Positions 1-6,936 of a stretch of DNA of 6,936 nt are shown here, one piece after another. Source of the stretch: Rhodoferax sp. Lineage in GTDB: Bacteria; Pseudomonadota; Gammaproteobacteria; Burkholderiales; Burkholderiaceae. Location: the NCBI GenBank assembly GCA_028292075.1, contig JAQGNA010000584.1, forward strand, positions 1 through 6,936, in the 5' to 3' direction. Position 1 is the first letter of the stretch, and every line of letters begins with the position of its first letter. The translations under genes and the position numbers were made by a program. The notes below the pieces were generated by a model that saw nothing but the letters and a program-made list of their open reading frames with translations, did not search any database and was not told where the DNA came from.

Positions 1-1956
<1,956 letters not shown>

Positions 1957-1982
1957 GCTGACGCCAACCGAAGGCCACCGCC

Positions 1983-2807
1983 ATGCCCCATCGCATTTTC
2001 GACATCGAGCTGCGGCTCCTGATCGACGCCATCTACCTGAAGTACCACTTCGACTTCCGCAGTTACGCGGGCGCCTCGCTGAAGCGCCGGCTCACCACGG
2101 CCATGGACCGCTTCGGCTGCGAGACGCTGTCGCAGCTGCAGGACAAGGTGCTGCACGACGCGGCCGTGTTTCCGGCGTTGCTCGACTACCTGACAGTGCA
2201 GGTGAGCGAGATGTTCCGCGACCCGGACTACTTTCGCGCGCTCCGCGAAGAGGTCGTTCCGCTGCTGCGCACCTACCCGTCTCTGAAGATCTGGGTGGCC
2301 GGCTGCAGTGCCGGCGAAGAGGTCTATTCGCTGGCGATCCTGCTGCGCGAGGAAAAGCTGCTGGAGCGCACGCTCATCTATGCAACCGACATCAATCCGC
2401 ATGCGTTGCAGCGGGCCGAGGCCGGGGTCTATGACCTGGACCGCATCGCGCTGTTCACCACCAACCACCAGAAGTCGGGCGCACAAAACTCGCTGTCGGA
2501 CTACTACACCGCGGCTTACGGGCGGGCCGTCTTCGACAAGACACTGCGCGAACACATCGTGTTCTCCGACCACAGCCTGGCCACCGACAGCGTCTTTGCC
2601 GAAGTGCACCTCGTGTCATGCCGCAACGTGTTGATCTACTTCGACCGCGCGCTGCAGGATCGCGCGCTCGGGCTTTTTCACGACGCCCTGTGCCGAAGGG
2701 GGTTTCTGGGGCTCGGGGCAAAGGAGTCGCTGCGCTTTTCATCGCAGGCCACCGCCTTCGACGACTTCGTGCGCGAAGAGCGCATCTACCAGAAGAAGGG
2801 CGGTTAA
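1983..2807 (+). CDS. cheR: CheR-type protein-glutamate O-methyltransferase
   Basis: This 274-residue protein is close to the usual CheR length (E. coli CheR is 286). CheR enzymes transfer a methyl group from S-adenosylmethionine to glutamate side chains, classically on chemoreceptors, in the cytoplasm. An N-terminal helical CheR_N region covers about 1-75 (YLKYHFDFRSYAGASLKRR is typical). It is followed by VSEMFRDPDYF, the SAM-binding motif VAGCSAGEEVYS at about 105-116 (usual form has STGEE), the acidic motif ATDIN at 134-138, and CRNVLIYF at 213-220. The ATG at 1983 is preceded by GAAGG at 1970-1974 with 8 nt spacing, which supports this start. The wording of the motifs matches CheR proteins found beside hybrid kinases rather than those in flagellar che operons; that is recognition, not a tested alignment. 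The gene lies 26 nt after the first kinase and 5 nt before cheB. Its substrate is not visible in the window. Confidence 0.93.
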   Translation: MPHRIFDIELRLLIDAIYLKYHFDFRSYAGASLKRRLTTAMDRFGCETLSQLQDKVLHDAAVFPALLDYLTVQVSEMFRDPDYFRALREEVVPLLRTYPSLKIWVAGCSAGEEVYSLAILLREEKLLERTLIYATDINPHALQRAEAGVYDLDRIALFTTNHQKSGAQNSLSDYYTAAYGRAVFDKTLREHIVFSDHSLATDSVFAEVHLVSCRNVLIYFDRALQDRALGLFHDALCRRGFLGLGAKESLRFSSQATAFDDFVREERIYQKKGG

Positions 2808-2812
2808 GGGCC

Positions 2813-3448
2813 ATGGACCAGACACTCCGCAACATGGGTTCGCAGGACCGGCCTGCGCGACGGGGCAAGGTTCAGGCCATCGTCATCGGTGCGTCCGCCG
2901 GCGGCGTCGAGGCGCTGATGGCGCTGTTGCCCGCACTGCCCGCCGACCTGGCCGCGCCGGTGTTCGTCGTGCTGCACCTGCCGCGCGACCGCGACAGCCT
3001 GCTGGTCGACATCTTCCGACCGCGCTGCGCGCTGGCGGTGGAGGAGGCGCAGGACAAGGTGGTTGCGGCGGAAGGCACGGTGTACTTCGCGCCACCCGAC
3101 TACCACCTGTTGCTCGACGCGGTCTCTGGCGACACCGTGCACATGTCGTTGTCGGTCGACGACGCGGTGAACTACTCACGGCCGTCGATCGACGTGCTGT
3201 TCGAATCGGCGGCCGACGCTTACCGCGGCCGGCTGATGGGCATCGTCCTGACCGGCGGCAACCACGACGGCAGCGACGGCCTCGATGCCGTGCGACGGGC
3301 CGGTGGCGTGACGGTGGTGCAAAACCCGGCCGGTGCCCAGGTCAGCCTGATGCCGGCCTCGGCGCTGGCCCGCGGGCCCGTGGACCTGGTGCTGTCGCTC
3401 GACGACATGGCCGGACTGTTGAATTTGCTGCGCGAACATGCTGCTTGA
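2813..3448 (+). CDS. cheB: CheB-type protein-glutamate methylesterase, catalytic domain only (no receiver)
   Basis: The 211-residue product consists of a CheB methylesterase domain alone. Classical CheB is about 350 residues, with an N-terminal receiver that gates the esterase by phosphorylation. The catalytic triad is recognisable: Ser28 in GASAGGVEAL, His55 in LHLPRDRDSLL and Asp152 in LTGGNHDGSDGL. PPDYHLLL (94-101) and the SRPSIDVLFESAA stretch are also family hallmarks. The LTGGNHDG motif replaces the usual LTGMGxDG but keeps the Asp. CheB hydrolyses glutamyl methyl esters, and sometimes deamidates glutamine, reversing CheR. The reading frame extends upstream into cheR, but ATG 2813, 5 nt after the cheR stop, starts the domain naturally; AAGG at 2806-2809 is very close to it, so translation is probably coupled to cheR. 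Without a receiver, activity is presumably constitutive or set by partner binding. The immediate pairing with cheR indicates they share a substrate. Confidence 0.92.
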   Translation: MDQTLRNMGSQDRPARRGKVQAIVIGASAGGVEALMALLPALPADLAAPVFVVLHLPRDRDSLLVDIFRPRCALAVEEAQDKVVAAEGTVYFAPPDYHLLLDAVSGDTVHMSLSVDDAVNYSRPSIDVLFESAADAYRGRLMGIVLTGGNHDGSDGLDAVRRAGGVTVVQNPAGAQVSLMPASALARGPVDLVLSLDDMAGLLNLLREHAA

Positions 3449-3449
3449 C

Positions 3450-3453
3450 GGAG
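3450..3453 (+). promoter_or_regulatory. Shine-Dalgarno site supporting a GTG start
   Basis: GGAG sits 7 nt upstream of the GTG at 3461 and 1 nt after the cheB stop codon. It fixes the unusual GTG as the start of the REC-kinase, because no ATG occurs in frame before the receiver domain. Confidence 0.7.
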
Positions 3454-3460
3454 ATTACAA

Positions 3461-4690
3461 GTGATTCAGGACATCGAAAAAGACCAGCGCGGATTGGCGC
3501 GCCAGGAAGACCGTCCGGGTGGCCACACGGCCGGCCGCGCAACACCGCGCGTGAAATGCCTTCTGGTCGACGACCTGGAGGAAAACCTGCTGGCGCTGTC
3601 GGCGCTGCTGCGCCGTGACGACGTCGAGCTGTTGCTGGCCCGTTCGGCCCGCGAGGCGCTGGAGTTGGTGTTGGTGCACGACGTCGCGCTGGCGCTGCTG
3701 GACGTGCAGATGCCGGAGATGGACGGCTTCGAGCTGGCCGAGCTGATGCGCGGCAGCGAGCGCACGCGGCATGTGCCCATCATCTTCGTGACCGCCGGCG
3801 CACGCGACCAGCAGCGGCTCTTCAAGGGATACGACAGCGGCGCGGTCGACTTTTTGTTCAAGCCGATCGAGGCCCACATCCTCAAGAGCAAGGCCGACGT
3901 GTTCTTTCAGCTGCATCGCCAGAAGCAGCAACTGGCCGAAAACCTCGAAGAGCGCACCGAGACGCTTCGGCTGCACGAAATGTTCACCGCCGTGCTGGGG
4001 CACGATCTGCGCGGCCCGCTGAGCGCGATGATGATGGCCGCCCAGGTGCTCGCGCGCCGCCCCGACGAATCCGTGCAGAAGGTGGGCGCGCGCCTCATCC
4101 GCAGCGGACACTGGATGGGCCGAATGATCGAGGACGTGCTCGATGTGAGCCGCGCGCGTCTGGCCGGCGGCATTCCGATTCGCCGCCAGGCGCTCGACCT
4201 GGGCGAACTGGTGACGCGCGTCGTGGGCGAATACCAGACTTTGTTCCCAGCCCACCGGATCGAGGTGGCCCGCGCCGGCGACCTGCGGGGTGAGTGGGAT
4301 GAAGACCGCCTGGTTCAGGTGGTGTCGAACCTCATCGGCAACGCGGTGCACCACGGCCAGCCCGAAGTGCCGGTGCAGGTGCGGCTCGACGGCTCCGACG
4401 CCGACGCGGTGCGTCTGTCGGTGTCGAACGGCGGCGCGATCCCGGCAGACGTGTTGCCGACCATCTTCGACCCCTTCCGGCGTGGCGGCCGTACCTCGAG
4501 CCGCGCTGAAGGGCTGGGCCTGGGCCTGTACATCGTGCAGCAGATCGTGCAGGGCCACGGCGGCCAGGTCGAGGTGCAAACGGAGGGTGAGTGCCGAGGT
4601 GAGGGCAATGGCGATGGCGATGTCCGTGGCTCGACCACGTTCGGTGCCACGTTGCCGCGACGCGGCACCTCGGCGTCGACGCGACCTTGA
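3461..4690 (+). CDS. Receiver-first histidine kinase (REC-HisKA-HATPase)
   Basis: The 409-residue cytoplasmic protein starts at GTG and shows no membrane segment. A receiver domain occupies about 30-145: acidic pair D37/D38, phosphoacceptor D81 in [13 protein letters not shown]111 and K134 in FLFKP. A probable coiled-coil signalling helix (about 143-175) leads to a HisKA H box, GHDLRGPLS, with H181 as the likely phosphorylated His. The HATPase domain has the N box NLIGNAVHHG (N290, N294), the G1-equivalent VSNGGAIP (N323 replaces the usual Asp), FDPFRRGG, and the G2 box GLGLGLYI (351-358). The N-x-G-x-IP form of G1 recurs in a recognised subset of kinases, so it need not mean loss of activity. 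A Gly/Glu/Asp-rich insertion sits at about 375-390, between the last strands. The receiver probably takes phosphate from another kinase and controls this kinase core, making a cascade. The first kinase of the operon is the obvious candidate donor, by inference. It starts 12 nt after cheB. Confidence 0.93.
   Translation: MIQDIEKDQRGLARQEDRPGGHTAGRATPRVKCLLVDDLEENLLALSALLRRDDVELLLARSAREALELVLVHDVALALLDVQMPEMDGFELAELMRGSERTRHVPIIFVTAGARDQQRLFKGYDSGAVDFLFKPIEAHILKSKADVFFQLHRQKQQLAENLEERTETLRLHEMFTAVLGHDLRGPLSAMMMAAQVLARRPDESVQKVGARLIRSGHWMGRMIEDVLDVSRARLAGGIPIRRQALDLGELVTRVVGEYQTLFPAHRIEVARAGDLRGEWDEDRLVQVVSNLIGNAVHHGQPEVPVQVRLDGSDADAVRLSVSNGGAIPADVLPTIFDPFRRGGRTSSRAEGLGLGLYIVQQIVQGHGGQVEVQTEGECRGEGNGDGDVRGSTTFGATLPRRGTSASTRP
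4604..4621 (+). repeat. Hexanucleotide tandem repeat in the REC-kinase gene
   Basis: Three consecutive units GGCAAT, GGCGAT, GGCGAT encode Gly-Asn-Gly-Asp-Gly-Asp. They lie in a low-complexity insertion (residues 375-390, with GEGECRGEG before them) that lengthens a turn near the end of the HATPase domain. Kinases of this family normally have just E-G-x-G-(S/T)-T-F there. The reading frame stays intact, and slippage by one unit would keep the frame. Confidence 0.65.
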
Positions 4691-4749
4691 CCTTTCAATC
4701 CACGCCATTCACCAGCTGTTGACTTCGCCGCCCTCCATTACCGAGCTTC

Positions 4750-6393
4750 ATGCCTCAATCCGAGAAACCCGCCATACGGAATTCGATTCCGCCCGAGATC
4801 GACATCGCCTTCCAGGGCCAGGATGCGATCGATGGCCACCGCAACGACATCTTCTTCGCCGCAATCGAGACCACCCGCATGCCGATGCTGGTCACCAACC
4901 CGAAGCTGCCCGACAACCCCATCGTCTTCGCCAACCGTGCGTTCCTTTCGATGTCGGGCTACGCGCACCAGGAAATCATCGGCTGCAACTGCCGCTTTCT
5001 GCAGGGACCCGACACCTCCCGCGCCACCGTGGCCGCGCTCCGCGACGCCCTCGCGGAGCGGCGTGAGTTCTCCAGCGAGATCCTCAACTACCGCAAGGAC
5101 GGCTCGTCGTTCTGGAATGCGCTCTACATCTCGCCGGTCTACAACCAGAACAAGGAGCTCGTCTACTTCTTCGCCTCGCAGCTGGACGTGAGCCGGCGGC
5201 GCGACGCCGAAGACGCGCTCGGCCAGGCGCAGAAGATGGAAGCGCTGGGCCAGCTGACCGGTGGTATCGCCCACGACTTCAACAATCTGCTGCATGTGAT
5301 GTCGGGCCACCTCGACCTGCTGAGCGCCAAGTCGGAGCGCAAACAGCTGGACGAAGCCGGCCTCCAGCGCGGCATTGACAACATCCGCAGCGCCATCCAC
5401 AAGGGGTCGACCCTGACCCAGCAACTGCTCGCCTTTTCGCGCAAGCAGCGGCTGGAGGGCAGGTCGGTCAACCTCAACAGCATTGCGGAAGGCATGAAGG
5501 ACCTGACCGCGAGCACCCTCGGCGACTGCGCCGAAGTGCGGCTGCAGCTGGAGCCCAATGTGGGCAACTGCCAGGTCGACCCGACGCAACTCGAGCTGGC
5601 GCTGCTGAACATCCTGGTCAATGCCCGCGACGCCATGCCGCAAAGCGGCGTCATCACCGTGCGGACCGCCAACGTGGTGGTAAGCCATGACGACATCAGC
5701 GCCTTCGCAGGGCTGCCGCCGGGAGACTATGTCGCGTTGTCGGTGACGGACACGGGCGTCGGCATTCCAAAGGGCATTCTGAACCGCGTGATGGACCCGT
5801 TCTTCACCACCAAGGAGCAGGGCAAGGGCACGGGTCTGGGGTTGTCGATGGTCTACGGGTTCGCCAAGCAGTCGGGCGGTACGGTGGACATCACCTCGGA
5901 AGAGGGCGTCGGGACCACGGTGCGCATGTTCTTTCCGCTGGCCAAGGGCAGCGCCCGTCGCGGCGCCGATTTGAATCGCGCTGTCGCCGACCGCGGCGGG
6001 CTGGAGACGATCCTGGTGGTCGATGACCGGCTGGAGGTCGCCGAGCTGTCTCGCGAAATGCTGGTGGGCCTGGGCTACACCGTCCACATCGCGACCGGTG
6101 GCCGCGAGGCACTGGCTTTGCTGAACGGCCTGCCAGCGTCGAAAAAGCCCCAGATGCTCTTCAGCGACCTGATCATGCCGGGCGGCATGAACGGCTTTGC
6201 GCTGGCGCGGGAGATGCGTGCCCGTATTCCGGGACTGAAGATTCTGCTGACGACAGGCTACGCGGGCTCATCGGACGGCCTCAATGCCGACCAGGGTGCC
6301 GAGTTCGAGATCATCAAGAAACCCTACCGCCTGACCGACCTGGCCCGACGCGTGCGCATGGTGCTCGACGGGCCGACCGGAACGTTCACTTAG
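4750..6393 (+). CDS. LOV-domain blue-light-sensing hybrid histidine kinase (LOV-HisKA-HATPase-REC)
   Basis: The protein has 547 residues and no signal peptide or membrane segment. The LOV domain (about 33-147) carries the flavin-adduct signature GCNCRFLQG with photoactive Cys81, the flavin-contacting Asn113 and Asn123, and Gln144 in FFASQLDVS. The spacing Cys-32-Asn-10-Asn matches known LOV photoreceptors. A short linker helix (about 146-168) leads to the H box GGIAHDFNNLL with His175. The HATPase domain has an N box at N287/N291, G1 DTGVGIP at 334-340, and G2 GTGLGLS at 360-366. A C-terminal receiver has D425/D426, phosphoacceptor D473 in FSDLIMPGG, T501/T502 and K524. The architecture and length match the LOV-HK-RR proteins known from plant-associated Pseudomonas and Xanthomonas. 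In that family, light forms a cysteinyl-flavin bond that changes autokinase activity, and phosphate moves to the C-terminal receiver. The ATG at 4750 has only a weak ribosome site (GAG at 4743-4745). It follows the REC-kinase by 59 nt, so co-transcription is possible but unproven. Confidence 0.95.
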   Translation: MPQSEKPAIRNSIPPEIDIAFQGQDAIDGHRNDIFFAAIETTRMPMLVTNPKLPDNPIVFANRAFLSMSGYAHQEIIGCNCRFLQGPDTSRATVAALRDALAERREFSSEILNYRKDGSSFWNALYISPVYNQNKELVYFFASQLDVSRRRDAEDALGQAQKMEALGQLTGGIAHDFNNLLHVMSGHLDLLSAKSERKQLDEAGLQRGIDNIRSAIHKGSTLTQQLLAFSRKQRLEGRSVNLNSIAEGMKDLTASTLGDCAEVRLQLEPNVGNCQVDPTQLELALLNILVNARDAMPQSGVITVRTANVVVSHDDISAFAGLPPGDYVALSVTDTGVGIPKGILNRVMDPFFTTKEQGKGTGLGLSMVYGFAKQSGGTVDITSEEGVGTTVRMFFPLAKGSARRGADLNRAVADRGGLETILVVDDRLEVAELSREMLVGLGYTVHIATGGREALALLNGLPASKKPQMLFSDLIMPGGMNGFALAREMRARIPGLKILLTTGYAGSSDGLNADQGAEFEIIKKPYRLTDLARRVRMVLDGPTGTFT

Positions 6394-6562
6394 AGAGAAC
6401 GCGGCGACAGAGGCGGGAAGTTTGGGTTGGACGCCCGGCAGTCATTTGCGCGAAATTGAAGCCGAGGCGGCGGCCTTGCTGCACTCATCTTGATTTGCAG
6501 CGCCACAACCGGACATTCAGGGGGCTCGAAGGATCAAGATTCGTCTGTGTGGCGTGGAGCGG
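6394..6562. other. Intergenic stretch with no gene seen
   Basis: This is the spacer between the LOV kinase and the tRNA, which converge on it. No credible coding frame or RNA gene is apparent on either strand. I see no GC stem followed by a T-run that would make a clear intrinsic terminator for either flanking gene. The only structure noted is the inverted repeat at 6487-6540. Confidence 0.5.
6487..6540. repeat. Inverted repeat (8-bp arms, 38-nt loop) between convergent genes
   Basis: ATCTTGAT at 6487-6494 is the exact reverse complement of ATCAAGAT at 6533-6540. It lies between the 3' ends of the LOV kinase and the tRNA gene. The long loop and AT-rich arms make it a poor intrinsic terminator. 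It may be chance, a transcript-end structure or a protein site. Confidence 0.3.
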
Positions 6563-6636
6563 TGGAGCGGGTGAAGGGAATCGAACCCTCGTATGAAGCT
6601 TGGGAAGCTGCCGTTCTACCATTGAACTACACCCGC
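6563..6636 (-). tRNA. tRNA-Gly (anticodon CCC)
   Basis: Read on the - strand, the 74-nt sequence folds as a standard cloverleaf. It has a 7-bp acceptor stem GCGGGTG/CACCCGC, D arm GTTC-AATGGTA-GAAC, anticodon loop TTCCCAA (anticodon at 6604-6602), T arm with loop TTCGATT, and an encoded discriminator plus CCA (TCCA at 6566-6563). It closely resembles E. coli glyU, the CCC-reading glycine tRNA, and would decode GGG. The anticodon stem GCAGC/GCTTC contains one C-U mismatch (positions 28 and 42). The gene converges on the LOV kinase and diverges from the small gene at 6799. Confidence 0.97.
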
Positions 6637-6679
6637 ATAGCCGCGGCCGTTGCGTCAACGGGAGGGCATCGCGAGGAGG

Positions 6680-6707
6680 ATTGTAGGGCATGTGGCCATG
6701 GCTCCAA
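6680..6707 (-). promoter_or_regulatory. Candidate promoter for the tRNA-Gly gene
   Basis: On the - strand, TTGGAG (6707-6702) and TACAAT (6685-6680) are separated by 16 nt. The -10 matches TATAAT at five of six positions; the -35 matches TTGACA only at TTG. The element lies about 44 nt upstream of the tRNA 5' end, and the sequence after the -10 is GC-rich, as is common for stable RNA promoters. Assigned by eye only. Confidence 0.45.
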
Positions 6708-6744
6708 CGTGCAGCTGGCCTGCTTCCCAGGCCAGCCGTCGCAA

Positions 6745-6773
6745 TTACAATTTGAGACAACCTGCCCTATACT
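6745..6773 (+). promoter_or_regulatory. Candidate sigma-70-type promoter for the gene at 6799
   Basis: TATACT at 6768-6773 is a good -10 (five of six). TTACAA at 6745-6750 lies 17 nt upstream but is a weak -35 (three of six). The alternative TTGAGA at 6752-6757 is a better -35 but leaves only 10 nt of spacing. The start codon lies 25 nt downstream of the -10, consistent with a short leader. Confidence 0.45.
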
Positions 6774-6788
6774 CCGCCGCTCGACCAT

Positions 6789-6794
6789 AGGAGA
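6789..6794 (+). promoter_or_regulatory. Strong Shine-Dalgarno site for the gene at 6799
   Basis: AGGAGA lies 4 nt before ATG 6799. It is the best ribosome site in the window and is the main reason to accept the partial downstream gene as real. Confidence 0.7.
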
Positions 6795-6798
6795 CGAC

Positions 6799-6936
6799 AT
6801 GCCATTGAACCCGGATCAAACCGCAGCGCTGGAGCTGGCGGCGGCGCTGACCGAAGCCCAATTCCGAAAGGCTCGCGAGGTGGGGCGGCGGCTGCTCAAT
6901 GGTGAAGAAGCCGATTTTCCGATGATCGACGCCATC
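6799..6936 (+). CDS. Hypothetical protein, N-terminal 46 residues (cut by right window edge)
   Basis: An open frame starts at ATG 6799 and runs without a stop to the window end. It begins MPLNPDQTAALELAAALTEA and continues with an Ala/Glu/Arg-rich, mostly helical-looking segment (QFRKAREVGRRLLNGEEADF). There is no signal peptide, membrane segment or motif that I recognise. Support comes from the strong AGGAGA ribosome site, a plausible promoter just upstream and codon use like that of the neighbouring genes. It is divergent from the tRNA and separated from the signalling operon by about 400 nt, so it is unlikely to belong to that pathway. Function unknown. Confidence 0.7.
   Translation, partial: MPLNPDQTAALELAAALTEAQFRKAREVGRRLLNGEEADFPMIDAI

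Noticed and set aside
2618..2812. An upstream extension of the CheB reading frame into cheR
   Set aside because: The extension encodes Arg-rich sequence without domain character and overlaps the conserved CheR C-terminus. ATG 2813, right after the cheR stop, fits the domain boundary.
3455..4708. A 417-codon open frame on the - strand opposite the REC-kinase
   Set aside because: Same reason: the + strand has intact kinase motifs and a good ribosome site, and the antisense product is low-complexity and His-rich.
4719..4747. TTGACT at 4719-4724 as a promoter for the LOV kinase
   Set aside because: It resembles a -35, but a -10 at normal spacing would fall at 4742-4747, where the sequence is CGAGCT and lies against the start codon.
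4738..6087. A 449-codon open frame on the - strand opposite the LOV kinase
   Set aside because: It is an antisense shadow of a high-GC gene. The + strand frame encodes LOV, HisKA, HATPase and REC motifs, while the antisense product is His/Arg/Gln-rich with no recognisable domain.
6394..6480. Possible intrinsic terminator after the LOV kinase (GCCGAGGCGGCGGCC region)
   Set aside because: The potential stem is short and bulged, and no T-run follows on either strand.
6595..6611. C-U mismatch in the anticodon stem of tRNA-Gly as a sign of a decayed gene
   Set aside because: The widely seen false protein derived from this tRNA has the same residues across this stem, so the mismatch is evidently common among related functional tRNAs. 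All other stems, the anticodon loop and the CCA end are intact.
6485..6760. A 91-codon open frame on the - strand spanning the tRNA
   Set aside because: Its central peptide (SSMVERQLPKLHTRVRF) is the literal translation of the tRNA-Gly gene, a well-known false protein prediction. There is no other coding evidence.

Overview
The window is high-GC bacterial DNA (roughly two thirds G+C by eye). It carries a compact run of two-component and chemosensory-type signalling genes on the + strand, then a tRNA-Gly(CCC) gene on the - strand and the start of a small unrecognised gene on the + strand. Protein style, codon use and the tRNA sequence suggest a betaproteobacterium of the Burkholderiales, possibly Comamonadaceae. 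This placement is inferred by recognition and was not tested by a search.

Layout: (1) 1-1956, the 3' part of a hybrid histidine kinase (end of HisKA, HATPase, three receiver domains), cut by the left window edge. (2) 1983-2807, a CheR-type SAM-dependent methyltransferase. (3) 2813-3448, a CheB-type methylesterase that has no receiver domain. (4) 3461-4690, a receiver-first histidine kinase (REC-HisKA-HATPase) starting with GTG. (5) 4750-6393, a LOV-domain hybrid histidine kinase (LOV-HisKA-HATPase-REC) with all the hallmark residues of a flavin-binding blue-light sensor. (6) 6563-6636, tRNA-Gly(CCC) on the - strand. (7) 6799 to the window end, the first 46 codons of a hypothetical protein with a strong Shine-Dalgarno site and a plausible promoter.

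Genes 1-4 are separated by only 26, 5 and 12 nt and very probably form one transcription unit. Gene 5 follows after 59 nt with no convincing promoter or terminator between, so it may be co-transcribed. Together the five genes encode three kinase cores and five receiver domains, plus a methylation/demethylation pair. The window shows no DNA-binding, GGDEF/EAL or other output domain, no HPt domain, and no CheA, CheW or methyl-accepting receptor.

A reasonable model, which is inference, is a non-motility signalling node. In it the multi-receiver kinase and the REC-kinase form a phosphorelay cascade, CheR/CheB adjust an unidentified target by glutamate methylation, and the LOV kinase adds light input. 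Every component belongs to a known family. What deserves attention is the combination and the missing methylation substrate and output.
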